This document shows, piece by piece, positions 29,141-37,639 of a stretch of DNA of 64,000 bases. This stretch comes from Acidobacteriota bacterium (GTDB lineage: Bacteria > Acidobacteriota > Terriglobia > Bryobacterales > Bryobacteraceae). Position 1 is the first letter of the stretch. Every line of letters starts with the position of its first letter. The stretch spans positions 1-64,000 of the forward strand of contig CANIVU010000036.1 of NCBI GenBank assembly GCA_947470805.1, written 5' to 3'. The notes beneath the pieces were generated by a model. The model was given only the letters and a program-made list of their open reading frames with translations, was not told the origin of the DNA and did not search any database. A program made the translations under genes and the position numbers.

Positions 29141-30166
29141 ATGCAGGCACCGACGGCGGCATCGACTACGGTGTTCTATGATGGCCGGTCGGCGGAGATG
29201 ATCTGCGCGTTTGTGGATGGGAATGGCGCGTTGTGCACGTTGGAGTTTCACGAGACGCGGGCTGATACGGGCGAAGTGGAACTGTTCCGTGGCGTGGAGT
29301 GGGACAAGCGGGCGCCGGGGGGGATGGGACTGTTGATTCCTCAGGCGGGGGAATTGCTGGCGAAGCTGGATGAGTTCTGGTGGGTGTGGCGGGAGGGGAG
29401 CCTGTTGTTTGGGCAGGCGGTGCATAGCCAGTTGGTTTTGGCTGTGGCGTTGGAGGGTGGGGAGCGGTTGGTGGAGCGGCCAGTGATCGCGCCGAACGGG
29501 GAGTTGCATGCGTATGCATGGCGGGGTGGACGGTTGATCCGGCATAGATATGTGGCGGGGCGGGACGGGCAGCCGTCGGTTTCTGTTGAGAACGTCTGGG
29601 AGACAGCGGCCGCGCCTTTGCGGAGCGTGTGTACGCCCGTGCCGGGTGAGGACGGGGTCTTAATTGCTTTGGTGGATGAGACCGGGGATGTGCTGACGGC
29701 GCGGGTGTTGTTGGTGCGGGGGACGAAGGTGACGGAGTTGGAGGGGGTTACGGAGGGGCGGTACCGGTTGATGGGGCGGCACCGGATGGGAGTTCACGTG
29801 GGAGTGAAGCGCCGGCCGGCGTTGGGGATGATGGCGGAGAGCCGGGAGGATGGGGCGTATACGTTGTTGGAAGCGCAGTTTGATTTTGCGAAGGGCGAGT
29901 GTGTGTGGCGGCGGACGCGGATGGAGTTTTTGGCGGCGGGGAGTTTGCAGTCGGCTGGGGTGTTTTTCCATAAGTCGCAGAACGCGCCGGAGGCGTTTGT
30001 GTTGGCGGTGGATGGGGTGGGGGATTTGGTTTGGTTGCGCAAGCGGATTGTGGAGTTGGTGCGGGCGGGAGTTGGCGGGGATTACGGGTATCCGATTTTG
30101 ACGACGATGCAGAACCGGTATGAGGCTGTTGGGGTGGGGCGGGAGACGGTGTTGCGGCGGTTTTAG
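29141..30166 (+). CDS. Hypothetical protein paired with the LysM protein
   Basis: This 341-aa protein is not recognised. It has no signal peptide or membrane segment, and it is rich in short beta-strand-like stretches separated by Gly/Asp turns (VFYDGRSAEMICAFVDGNG, GEDGVLIALVDETGDVLTAR, EAFVLAVDGVGDLVWLRK). The regular spacing suggests an all-beta, possibly propeller-like fold. It begins 2 bp after the LysM/PG-binding gene, so the two are surely co-expressed. It could be the cargo or an accessory factor of that protein. The coding strand is very G-rich, like its neighbours. Confidence 0.7.
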   Translation: MQAPTAASTTVFYDGRSAEMICAFVDGNGALCTLEFHETRADTGEVELFRGVEWDKRAPGGMGLLIPQAGELLAKLDEFWWVWREGSLLFGQAVHSQLVLAVALEGGERLVERPVIAPNGELHAYAWRGGRLIRHRYVAGRDGQPSVSVENVWETAAAPLRSVCTPVPGEDGVLIALVDETGDVLTARVLLVRGTKVTELEGVTEGRYRLMGRHRMGVHVGVKRRPALGMMAESREDGAYTLLEAQFDFAKGECVWRRTRMEFLAAGSLQSAGVFFHKSQNAPEAFVLAVDGVGDLVWLRKRIVELVRAGVGGDYGYPILTTMQNRYEAVGVGRETVLRRF

Positions 30167-30167
30167 T

Positions 30168-30188
30168 AATTGTGTGTGACACGGTTTT
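30168..30188 (+). repeat. 21-bp direct repeat, copy 1
   Basis: The 21-bp box containing TGTGTGTGACACGGTTTT occurs here and at 30359-30379 in the same orientation, flanking a pair of palindromes. Confidence 0.75.
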
Positions 30189-30201
30189 CGGGGGGGGAAA
30201 G

Positions 30202-30230
30202 ATTAAATTGGTGCCTGGCACCAATTTAAT
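30202..30230. repeat. REP-like palindrome, copy 1
   Basis: This is a perfect palindrome with 14-bp arms (ATTAAATTGGTGCC and its complement) around a central T. A second copy lies at 30311-30339. It could act as a hairpin after the upstream gene or be a REP-type element mobilised in trans. Confidence 0.8.
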
Positions 30231-30310
30231 GATTCGGGGTGCTTTACGGGTCTTTGGAACAGGAATACTGCGGGTTTCGCAGTGGTTTTGGCTGTTTTGG
30301 GTGGTTGGAG

Positions 30311-30339
30311 ATTAAATTGGTGCTTGGCACCAATTTAAT
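30311..30339. repeat. REP-like palindrome, copy 2
   Basis: Same 29-bp palindrome as at 30202-30230 with one base changed next to the centre (GTGCT for GTGCC). It is followed by the same GATT-x-GGGG context. Confidence 0.8.
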
Positions 30340-30358
30340 GATTGGGGGTGGGGCGGGA

Positions 30359-30379
30359 AATTGTGTGTGACACGGTTTT
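30359..30379 (+). repeat. 21-bp direct repeat, copy 2
   Basis: Second copy of the box at 30168-30188, identical over 21 bp, 18 bp before the GTG start of the methyltransferase gene. Confidence 0.75.
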
Positions 30380-30397
30380 GGGGTTTTACAATGGGCT

Positions 30398-31099
30398 GTG
30401 GATGTAACGGTTATTTTGGTGTCGCCGCGGAACCCGCTCAATATTGGCGCGGCGGCGCGGGCGATGTCGAACTTCGGGTTCTTTGACCTGCGGTTGGTCC
30501 ATGCCTATCGCGTGGCGCTGGATGAGGCTCGGAGTGGGGTCAATGCCGATCGGGTGCTGACGGAGGCTCGGGAGTTTGATTCGGTTGCTGATGCGATTGC
30601 TGATTGCCATTTGGTGGTCGGCACATCCGGGTTGGGTCCGCGGGAGACGCTGCAGCCGTTCTATGGGCTGGAGGCCGGGGGCCGGAAGATCAAACGGGTA
30701 AAGGGTCGTGTGGCGATCCTGTTTGGGAGCGAGAAGTTTGGGTTGTCCAACGATGATATGAGCCATTGCCACTGGCTGCTGCGGATTCCAACCCGGGAAG
30801 AGCACCGGTCGATGAACCTGGGCCAGGCGGTGGCGGTTACCCTATACGAGCTGATTCGGACGGGGCAGGTGGAGTTGCTTTCCGGACCGGTTTCGCGGGC
30901 GGCGTCGGTCGGGGCGCAGGACCGGGTGGGGGATTACCTGTTGGACGTATTGACCGAGAGCGGGTATGTGAAGTCGCCGGTGGATGTATCGACCACGCTG
31001 AAGTTGCGGCGGCTCGTCCGGCGGATGAAGATGTCCGAAAAGGACGCCGGGATGTGGCAAGGGATGCTGCGGCAGATTATCTGGAGGCTGAAGCAATGA
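30398..31099 (+). CDS. TrmJ-like SpoU-family RNA 2'-O-methyltransferase
   Basis: This is an SAM-dependent RNA ribose methyltransferase of the SPOUT class. Its sequence order matches TrmJ, which methylates position 32 of tRNA: N-terminal VILVSPRNPLNIGAAARAM, then VVGTSGLG, the cofactor-knot loops ILFGSEKFGLSNDDM and IPTREEHRSMNLGQAVAV. At 233 aa it is near the TrmJ length. The start is GTG 30398 (MDVTVILVSP); an out-of-frame ATG lies 7 bp upstream. The stop overlaps the ATG of the next gene (ATGA). rRNA or other tRNA positions cannot be excluded. Confidence 0.85.
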   Translation: MDVTVILVSPRNPLNIGAAARAMSNFGFFDLRLVHAYRVALDEARSGVNADRVLTEAREFDSVADAIADCHLVVGTSGLGPRETLQPFYGLEAGGRKIKRVKGRVAILFGSEKFGLSNDDMSHCHWLLRIPTREEHRSMNLGQAVAVTLYELIRTGQVELLSGPVSRAASVGAQDRVGDYLLDVLTESGYVKSPVDVSTTLKLRRLVRRMKMSEKDAGMWQGMLRQIIWRLKQ

Positions 31100-32304
31100 A
31101 GAGGCGGGCGCTTTTGGGCGCTTTGAGTGGTGGATTGTATGGGCAGGCTCCGTTGGATTTGGCTCGGACGTCCGAGGCGGCCGGGGCGGATGCGGCTTCG
31201 TTGTATCCGGACATCATGGGGCTGGCGGGGACGGGCGAGTTTTCGAACTCGTTTTTGCATCCTCGGTTTAAGGATGTGGCGTCTTTTCGCAGCGAAGGTT
31301 TGAAGGTGATGCAGGCTGGGCTGGCGTACCGACCTCCGGCTGTGCCGCCGCGGGCGGAGGTGGTGGACCGGCAGGATCTGGGTGAGTTTATTCGGGAAAA
31401 GGTGGTGTTCTCGACATCGGCGCAGTTTCGGGTACCGGCGTATGTGCACATTCCGAAGAACCGGAAAGGGAGGCTGCCGGCGATTGTTGACCTGCATTCG
31501 CACGGCGGGATGTTCATCTACGGCAAGGAGAAGGTCATCGATTTCGGGGTGAATCATCCGGCGTTGACGCAGTATCACAAGGAGAACTACGAGGGCCGGC
31601 CGACGGCGACGCAAATGGTGCGGCGTGGGTATGTGGTGATCACGATCGACGCGTTCCCGTTTGGGGAGCGGCGGGTGATGCTGGACGAGGATGCGAAGTA
31701 TGGGTGGGAGCGGTCCAAATATTCGGTTGAGGACCTTCGCTATCTGAATGGGAAGTGCCGGGCGAAGGAGTCGACGATAGTGAAATCGTTGGCGTATGCG
31801 GGGGTGACCTGGCCGGGGATTGTGGCTTGGGATGACATGCGGACGGTGGATTATCTGGCGTCGCGGCCGGAGGTGGATGCGAAGCGGATTGGGTGTGTGG
31901 GTGTGTCGCTGGGCGGGTATCGTTCGTTGTTGTTGGCTGGGCTGGATGACCGGATTGCAGCGGGGTGTGTGGTGGGGTTTATGTCCACGGTGCGGCCGAT
32001 GATCCGGAAGCATATGGACACGCATTCGTTTGTCCATTTCATTCCGGGGGTGCATGCGCATTTGGATCTGCCGGACGTGGTGGCGCTGCGGGCGCCGAAG
32101 CCGCTGTTTGTTTTGCAGTGCCGGCGGGATGGGCTGTTCCCTCTATCTGGGATAGAAGAAAGTGTGGCGAAGTTGGGGGCGATTTACAAGAAGGCCGGGG
32201 CGGGGGCGGCGTTTCGATCGAAGTTCTACGATGAGAAACACATCTTCAATATCGCCATGCAGGAGGATGCGTTTGCGTGGTTGGATTCGGTGTTGAAGGG
32301 GTAG
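31096..32304 (+). CDS. Alpha/beta hydrolase (acetyl-xylan-esterase/dienelactone-hydrolase-like)
   Basis: This 402-aa hydrolase starts at the ATG at 31096 (MKRRALLGALSGGLYGQ), which gives a plausible export signal. The frame is open upstream only as a shadow of the methyltransferase gene. The catalytic triad can be placed: nucleophile Ser in GVSLGGYRS, Asp in CRRDGLFP and His in EKHIFN. The oxyanion strand is LPAIVDLHSHGG. Members with an HxHGG segment and this length act on ester-linked plant polysaccharides or are uncharacterised. The neighbour is an RNA methyltransferase, so context gives no substrate. Confidence 0.82.
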   Translation: MKRRALLGALSGGLYGQAPLDLARTSEAAGADAASLYPDIMGLAGTGEFSNSFLHPRFKDVASFRSEGLKVMQAGLAYRPPAVPPRAEVVDRQDLGEFIREKVVFSTSAQFRVPAYVHIPKNRKGRLPAIVDLHSHGGMFIYGKEKVIDFGVNHPALTQYHKENYEGRPTATQMVRRGYVVITIDAFPFGERRVMLDEDAKYGWERSKYSVEDLRYLNGKCRAKESTIVKSLAYAGVTWPGIVAWDDMRTVDYLASRPEVDAKRIGCVGVSLGGYRSLLLAGLDDRIAAGCVVGFMSTVRPMIRKHMDTHSFVHFIPGVHAHLDLPDVVALRAPKPLFVLQCRRDGLFPLSGIEESVAKLGAIYKKAGAGAAFRSKFYDEKHIFNIAMQEDAFAWLDSVLKG

Positions 32305-32333
32305 ATGGGTGGCTGCGGGCGTGTGTGGCCTCT

Positions 32334-32367
32334 GGGGACACCCGGTCTGTGGCCCGCGGGTGTCCCC
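32334..32367. terminator. Hairpin between convergent genes
   Basis: GGGGACACCCG (32334-32344) and CGGGTGTCCCC (32357-32367) form an 11-bp stem with a 12-nt loop between two convergent genes. There is no T run, so Rho-independent termination is uncertain. Confidence 0.45.
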
Positions 32368-32388
32368 GTGGGTAGTTCGCTGCGTGGT

Positions 32389-33243
32389 TTAGATAATGCC
32401 GCGGGATTTGGCGAAGGCGTGGAGGGCGGTTAGGGGTTCGGTAACCGCTTCGTGGCTGGGCACGAAGAGCACCGTCTGTTCGCGGCGGGCGAGGATGGCA
32501 CTGGCGACCAGGGCTCGCATGAGCCAGATGGCTGCATGGACATCGCCGCATTCGAGGCCGAGCCAACCGGGGTAGGCGTGGGCTGTTGGTTGGAGGCCGG
32601 TGGCGGCGCGGATGGCTTCGGGGAGCGTGGGGTTGGAGTGGGCTGGGGGTTGGAGGAGTTCACCTTGTTTTTCGAAGAGTGCGGCGATTTCACGTTGCTG
32701 GGCGGACCACATGTGTTGTTCCCAGTGGTGGAACGTTTTGGCGGTGGAGGTGATGACGTTCTTGACCTCCTTGGCGATGCGGTAGTGGGGGCCGGCGGGG
32801 AGAAATAGATTGGCGCCTTCGGTGCGGGCGGAGACGTTTTCCATGACGATGGCGCGGGTGAGCCAGCCGGCTTCGGCGGTGTTGGCACAGGTGACTTCGA
32901 TCCAACCTGGTTGTTGGGAGGGGCTGGCTTTGAGGGTCGTGACGAGTTGGATTCCGCGGCAGATTTCGGCGGCAACTTCGGTGTATTCGGTTGGGTGGGA
33001 TTCGATTTCGGCGGGAGTGGCGGGAAGGAGAATTGTTCCTTTGTGGGGCGGGCCTCCGGCCATGGCGAGATCGCAGAACGATCCCCAGATTTCGTTCCAG
33101 GCCACCCTTCCATCGGGGCCGTATTTGAGACCTGCGGAGCCCATGGAGACGGGTTGCACCTCTTCGTAGCAGTCCTGGTAGCGCTCCGGGAGAATGGCTT
33201 TGACTCTCTGTTCCAGGAGTTCGATTGTGATGACGGCTTCCAT
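32389..33243 (-). CDS. Conserved hypothetical protein with internal duplication
   Basis: This 284-aa protein has no signal peptide and its family is not identified. The N-terminal part contains VAWNEIWGSFCDLAMAGGPP, a distinctive conserved-looking stretch. The rest holds two related halves: about 115-165 (PGWIEVTCANTAEAGWLTRA, LFLPAG) and about 215-265 (PGWLGLECGDVHAAIWLMRA, LFVPSH). Each pairs a PGW start with a Trp-Leu-x-Arg-Ala helix and an LF-P strand. This indicates a duplicated alpha/beta module. It is a single gene, convergent with the esterase and divergent from the lipoprotein operon. Confidence 0.7.
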   Translation of the reverse strand: MEAVITIELLEQRVKAILPERYQDCYEEVQPVSMGSAGLKYGPDGRVAWNEIWGSFCDLAMAGGPPHKGTILLPATPAEIESHPTEYTEVAAEICRGIQLVTTLKASPSQQPGWIEVTCANTAEAGWLTRAIVMENVSARTEGANLFLPAGPHYRIAKEVKNVITSTAKTFHHWEQHMWSAQQREIAALFEKQGELLQPPAHSNPTLPEAIRAATGLQPTAHAYPGWLGLECGDVHAAIWLMRALVASAILARREQTVLFVPSHEAVTEPLTALHAFAKSRGII

Positions 33244-33281
33244 CCTCTTTAGGGTAGCCGGGATGGTACTAAGCTGGAGGA

Positions 33282-34232
33282 ATGGCGAAATGGTTTGTCC
33301 TATTGGCGGCTGTTCTGGCGGGTTGTGCGAAGGCGCCGGAGGCAGCTGCTCCGGCGGCGGCTGCGGTCGTGACCGACGCCGCGTCGCCGAAGTATGACGG
33401 GGCGTTCTGGAAGACGTGGGGGGACGGGTTTGCCGAGTTGACCAGTTACGACTTGCAGTATCCGCGCTATGGATCGAAGCGGCCGGGGACGGCGGTTTCT
33501 ATCTTCGTGGCGGAGACGTTTTCCAATTCTCTTCGGGTGAAGAGTGACCCGGGGGTGCGGGATAAGAAAGACGAGTTCTCCGTGATGAAGCTGAACCTGG
33601 TGGAGGATTTTCAGACGGGCGTGTATGACTACAACCTGATGCTGCAGACCTTCGTGGCGGTGGACGGTGTGAATGGGCGGCCGGCGGGGGTGACGACGAA
33701 AGTGGCGTGGAGTAGCCAGGAGTGGTGTGGGAATTTGTTTAAGACCGCGCTATTGGACAAAGACGTTTTGCGGGTGACGAGCCATAGTTACTTTGACGGC
33801 GAGGGGGACCAGGCGTTGAGCGAGGCGACGCCGGCGGCGGCGGTGTTGAGTGAAGACGCGTTGATGTTGTGGGCGCGGGGGATGGCGTGGCCGGTGTTGA
33901 AGAGTGGCGAGACGCGCGAGGTGCCGGTGCTGATGTCGATGCAGTCGGCGCGGTTTAAGAAGGGCCCGCGGCAGTGGGGGACGGCGGTGTTGTCGCGGGA
34001 TTCGACGGGGGCGGTGGATGTGTTCCGGGCGAAGTTGAGTGATGGGCGGGAGCGGGTATTTGAGGTGGAAAAGACGGCGCCGTTCCGGGTGGTGAAGTAT
34101 GTGGGAAGTGATGGGCTGGAGGCTACGTTGGTGGCTACGGAACGGATGAAGTATTGGGAGTTGAACAAGGCCGGTGGTGAGGCGGCGTTGGAGAAGTTGA
34201 AGTTGAAAGTGCGCGCTTCGAGGACAATGTAA
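33282..34232 (+). CDS. Lipoprotein of unknown function
   Basis: This is a 316-aa predicted lipoprotein: lipobox LAGC at 13-16 after a short hydrophobic segment (MAKWFVLLAAV). The mature part begins with an Ala/Pro linker and then a conserved-looking domain (FWKTWGDGFAELTSYDLQYP, RYGSKRPGTAVSIFVAETFS) that I do not recognise. A GGAGG lies only 1 nt from the ATG, closer than usual. The gene ends 7 bp before the ECF sigma gene, so lipoprotein, sigma factor and NHL receptor kinase form one operon. A role as an envelope sensor or target of that system is inference. Confidence 0.75.
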   Translation: MAKWFVLLAAVLAGCAKAPEAAAPAAAAVVTDAASPKYDGAFWKTWGDGFAELTSYDLQYPRYGSKRPGTAVSIFVAETFSNSLRVKSDPGVRDKKDEFSVMKLNLVEDFQTGVYDYNLMLQTFVAVDGVNGRPAGVTTKVAWSSQEWCGNLFKTALLDKDVLRVTSHSYFDGEGDQALSEATPAAAVLSEDALMLWARGMAWPVLKSGETREVPVLMSMQSARFKKGPRQWGTAVLSRDSTGAVDVFRAKLSDGRERVFEVEKTAPFRVVKYVGSDGLEATLVATERMKYWELNKAGGEAALEKLKLKVRASRTM

Positions 34233-34239
34233 TTTCGGT

Positions 34240-34725
34240 ATGGCGGACGAGCAGATTGACGTACTGTATCCGCAGTTGCGGAAGATAGCGGCGGGGTTGT
34301 TGCGGCGGGAGCGTCCGGGGCATACCTGGACGCCGACGGTGTTGGTGCATGAAGCGTACATGCGGGCGTTGCGGGCGGCACCGGTGGCGCAGGGGATGAC
34401 GGAGCGGCGTTTGTGTGTACTGGCGGCGAAGGCGATGCGGAATGCGCTGGTGGATTATGCGCGGGCACGGATGGCGCGGAAGCGGGTGCAGGTGGATACG
34501 CCCGAGCCGAATGAGCCGATTCGTTTGGACGAGATGATACACTTACACCTCGCGTTGGATGAGCTATCCGAATTGGACCCGGTTGCGTCCGAAATTGTGC
34601 ACCTGCGGTATTTCCTTGGATACTCGTTAGAAGAAACAGGGGAACTGGTAGGGCGACAGGTGTATGAAGTTCGGAAAGAGTGGGATTCGGCTCGGATTTG
34701 GTTGCTTCGTAAGTTGCGCGGTTAG
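34240..34725 (+). CDS. ECF-type RNA polymerase sigma factor paired with an NHL kinase
   Basis: This is a 161-aa sigma factor of the Acidobacteria/Planctomycetes type (TIGR02999-like). Region 2 covers about 5-75 (YPQLRKIAAGLLRRERPGH, MRNALVDYARARMARKR) and region 4 about 100-160 (LDELSELDPVASEIVHLRYF, GYSLEETGELVG). In region 2.2 the acidic DAED motif of ordinary ECF factors is replaced by TPTVLVHEAYMRAL, which contains threonines. No anti-sigma factor is encoded nearby. The receptor kinase gene starts inside this gene (62-bp overlap), so phosphorylation of the sigma factor by that kinase is a reasonable hypothesis. Confidence 0.85.
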   Translation: MADEQIDVLYPQLRKIAAGLLRRERPGHTWTPTVLVHEAYMRALRAAPVAQGMTERRLCVLAAKAMRNALVDYARARMARKRVQVDTPEPNEPIRLDEMIHLHLALDELSELDPVASEIVHLRYFLGYSLEETGELVGRQVYEVRKEWDSARIWLLRKLRG

Positions 34726-37639
34726 CGGGCTGCTGTTTGGGCAGCCGTATTCGCTGGAACCGGTGACGGCGGAGTGGGTACCGATGGCGGAGGCGTATGC
34801 GGACGCGCGGACGGCGCCGTTGGGAAAGGTGACGGGGATGGCGGCGGGGTTGAATGGGGAGGTTTATTTTTCCTGCCGGGACTTGCGGCGCGTCTTCCGG
34901 TTGACGACGGCTGGGCGGCTGGAAGTGTGGGCAGGTTCTGGGAAGCCGGCGAGTGAACGGTGGGTTTCGGAGCGGGAAGCGCGGAGGGCGGATCTGGGTG
35001 GCGTGGAGGGGTTGGTTGTCGATGGGAAGGGGGATCTGTTTTTTGCCGATTGGGCGGGGATGCGAATGTTTAGAGTCGGGCCAGATGGGCGAATCCGTGG
35101 AGTGGGTGGGACAGGTCGAAACAAGCCGCGGATGGACAACAAACCGCCACTGGAGGTGTCGGTAAATGTTACTGGACAAATGGCGCTGGGGCCGAAGGGA
35201 GAGATTGTTTTTTTCGACCTGTTCGCGAGGGCTATTCGGGAGATCGTGCCGGGAGGATTGCTGCGGACGTTCGTGGGGCAGGAGCCGAAGACATCGCCGC
35301 GGGTGATGAACAGCCGGCTGGATATGGCGACTGGGCGGCTGACGGCGCTGAGTATTGATGCGCAGGGAGTTGCCTGGTTCGCATCGGGTAAAGAACTGCA
35401 ACGGGTGGATTTTGTTACGGCGCACCGATTGAGCGAGGCTCCGTTTGCGGAGGCACCGGGATGCGCGATCAACCATCTGGCGCATTCGAAGAGCGGCGGG
35501 ATTCTGGTGGCGTGCGAGACGGAAGGCGAGTTTCGCGTTTATGCTTCGGCGGGCGCGAAGCCACTGGTGTTGAAACGGCATGTATCCGCGGCGGTGTTTG
35601 ATACCAGTGGTTCCGTGGTTTTTGCGGAAGGGAATCGGATCTACCGGATGGAGGCGGGCCAAGTGCCCGAGCATGTGGCCGGGGTGGACACGCACTATGG
35701 TGATGGAGGGCCGGCCGCGGGCGCATGGTTATCAGGGCCGCACGGCGTGATGGTCGACCGGGGTGGGAACATCCTGATTGCAGACCAGCTGCACCACTTA
35801 GTGCGGAGGTTGCGTCCGGACGGGATGATGGAGACGCTTGCTGGGAATGGGGAGGCAGGCAGCACTGGCGACGGCGGGCCGGGGGAAAAGGCACGGCTGG
35901 GCGAGCCGGTAGCCGTTGCCGCTGGGCGTGCCGGGGAGGTGTTTGTGTTGGGTGGGCTTCCGCCGGCGATACGGCGGGTGGGACCAGATGGGCGGATTGG
36001 GACTGTTTGGCGGAATGGGGATGGTGGTGCGACATTGAGCGCGCCGACTTCGTTGGTGCTGGACCGCGAGGGCCGAATTGTTTTTGCGGATGCGGAGCAG
36101 GGGCGGATATTCCGGCTGGAGTCCGATGGACGCGTGGCGGTTATTGCGGGAACGGGTGATATCAGTAACAGCAGAATGACGGGGCCCGGTCGTACAACGC
36201 CACTGGGCGGGATATCGGGGTTAAGCACGTTGAGCGATGGAGAGATCCTGTTTACGCAGAGTACAGGGAGCAATCTGCTGCGGCGGCTCACTTTGGATGC
36301 GCGGGTTGAAATTCTAGCCGGGAATGATGATGGATATGAGATGCAGAGCGGGGCGCGGCGCGCACTGGAGCTGGGACTTCAGGAGCCGGCGGGCGCGGTA
36401 GAGCTTTCTGGGGAAGGGATTTTGGTTTCCTCGGCGTACCAAATGGTGTTAGTGAAGCCAGATGGGATGGCGGTCCGATATGCGAGTTCAGACCATATGA
36501 ACCAGGCTTATGCGGGTATTGGCGTCGACGAGAACCAGAACGCGTATGTGGCGGATTATGCGTCGGGGGTGTTGCGGATCGTGAGGCGTAAGGGGGGCTT
36601 GGCGGCATCTTCGCATCGGGTTTCGCGGATGCCGCTGCCGTTCAAACCGTTGGGGCGTCCGGTGGGACGGATTCTTGATTACTATCTGCTGTGGATTGGG
36701 TTCGCGCTGGCGCCGTTGCCGTTTGTGGTGCGGCGATGGCGGTACCGGCGACAGAAGGCGCGGCTGTTGCGAGGTGTGGATTCGGACTTGTCGGCGGTGT
36801 TTTCACCTGGTGCGGCTTCGCCGTCGCCGCGGGCTGCTGTGGCGGGGGTATTGGAGGGGCGGTACAGGATTGTGGAGTGCGTGGCTAATGGCGGCAGCGC
36901 GGTGGTGTACCGGGCGGAGGATTTGCGGAACACGGGGCGGATGGTGGCGGTGAAGGTGTTTGATCTGCCGGACGAAGATCCGGTGGCGGTGCAGCGGCGG
37001 TTGCTGCGGGAGTGCGTGGCGAGCAGCCGGGTGCGCCATGCGGCGGTTGCGCCGATGTTGGACGTGGGGATGACAGAGGACGGGCAGCCGTTTTTGGTGA
37101 TGGAATTTGTGGAAGGCGAATCGCTGCGGGCGTTGTTGCGGCGGGGTGTGATGGACCGAGGCGTGGCGGTGCGGCTGTTGGGTGAGCTGGCTGACGCCGT
37201 GGCTGCGACGCATGGGCAGGGGGTTCTGCACCTGGACATTAAGCCCGAGAACCTGATGGTGCGGGCGGAGAACGGGCGGCTGGTGTTGATTGATTTCGGG
37301 TTGGCGGCTGTGGCGGAGGCGGGGGCGTTGGCGACGCATATGAGTTCCGTTGGCGGGACGCTGGACTACATGGCGCCGGAGCAGTTGTTGGGGCATGTGT
37401 CGTCGGGCGCGGACATTTATGCATGCGGGGCGGTGGCGTTGGAGATGCTGGCTGGGAAGCGGGTGGCGGAATTAGAATTGCCACCGAACAACCAAGACCT
37501 GGCGCTGACGGCGGCGCGAGTTCGGGCCGCCGTTACGGGAGTGCCGGAGAAAGCGGTGGTGGTGCTGGCGCGGATGCTATCGCTGCAGCCGGAGGAGCGG
37601 CCGACGGGTTTGGCGGAACTGGTTCGCGCGCTAGATTAG
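34664..37639 (+). CDS. Receptor-like Ser/Thr kinase: exported NHL propeller, TM helix, C-terminal kinase
   Basis: This 991-aa protein has a signal-like N terminus (about 1-28). An NHL-repeat propeller follows at about 45-650, with units like GLVVDGKGDLFFADWAGMRM and VMVDRGGNILIADQLHHLVR. One transmembrane helix lies at about 667-686 (YYLLWIGFALAPLPFVV) with a basic flank. A protein kinase domain fills about 730-990: glycine loop VANGGSAVVYRA, VAVKVF lysine, HLDIKPEN (Arg of HRD replaced by Leu), LIDFGLA, and YMAPEQL. The order sensor-TM-kinase is reversed compared with most bacterial PknB-type kinases. The start at 34664 lies within the sigma factor gene. It probably senses an envelope ligand and acts on the sigma factor. 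Confidence 0.88.
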   Translation: MKFGKSGIRLGFGCFVSCAVSGLLFGQPYSLEPVTAEWVPMAEAYADARTAPLGKVTGMAAGLNGEVYFSCRDLRRVFRLTTAGRLEVWAGSGKPASERWVSEREARRADLGGVEGLVVDGKGDLFFADWAGMRMFRVGPDGRIRGVGGTGRNKPRMDNKPPLEVSVNVTGQMALGPKGEIVFFDLFARAIREIVPGGLLRTFVGQEPKTSPRVMNSRLDMATGRLTALSIDAQGVAWFASGKELQRVDFVTAHRLSEAPFAEAPGCAINHLAHSKSGGILVACETEGEFRVYASAGAKPLVLKRHVSAAVFDTSGSVVFAEGNRIYRMEAGQVPEHVAGVDTHYGDGGPAAGAWLSGPHGVMVDRGGNILIADQLHHLVRRLRPDGMMETLAGNGEAGSTGDGGPGEKARLGEPVAVAAGRAGEVFVLGGLPPAIRRVGPDGRIGTVWRNGDGGATLSAPTSLVLDREGRIVFADAEQGRIFRLESDGRVAVIAGTGDISNSRMTGPGRTTPLGGISGLSTLSDGEILFTQSTGSNLLRRLTLDARVEILAGNDDGYEMQSGARRALELGLQEPAGAVELSGEGILVSSAYQMVLVKPDGMAVRYASSDHMNQAYAGIGVDENQNAYVADYASGVLRIVRRKGGLAASSHRVSRMPLPFKPLGRPVGRILDYYLLWIGFALAPLPFVVRRWRYRRQKARLLRGVDSDLSAVFSPGAASPSPRAAVAGVLEGRYRIVECVANGGSAVVYRAEDLRNTGRMVAVKVFDLPDEDPVAVQRRLLRECVASSRVRHAAVAPMLDVGMTEDGQPFLVMEFVEGESLRALLRRGVMDRGVAVRLLGELADAVAATHGQGVLHLDIKPENLMVRAENGRLVLIDFGLAAVAEAGALATHMSSVGGTLDYMAPEQLLGHVSSGADIYACGAVALEMLAGKRVAELELPPNNQDLALTAARVRAAVTGVPEKAVVVLARMLSLQPEERPTGLAELVRALD

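Noticed and set aside
33788-35695. 635-codon open frame on the minus strand
   Set aside because: Pro/Arg/His-rich shadow crossing three real plus-strand genes.
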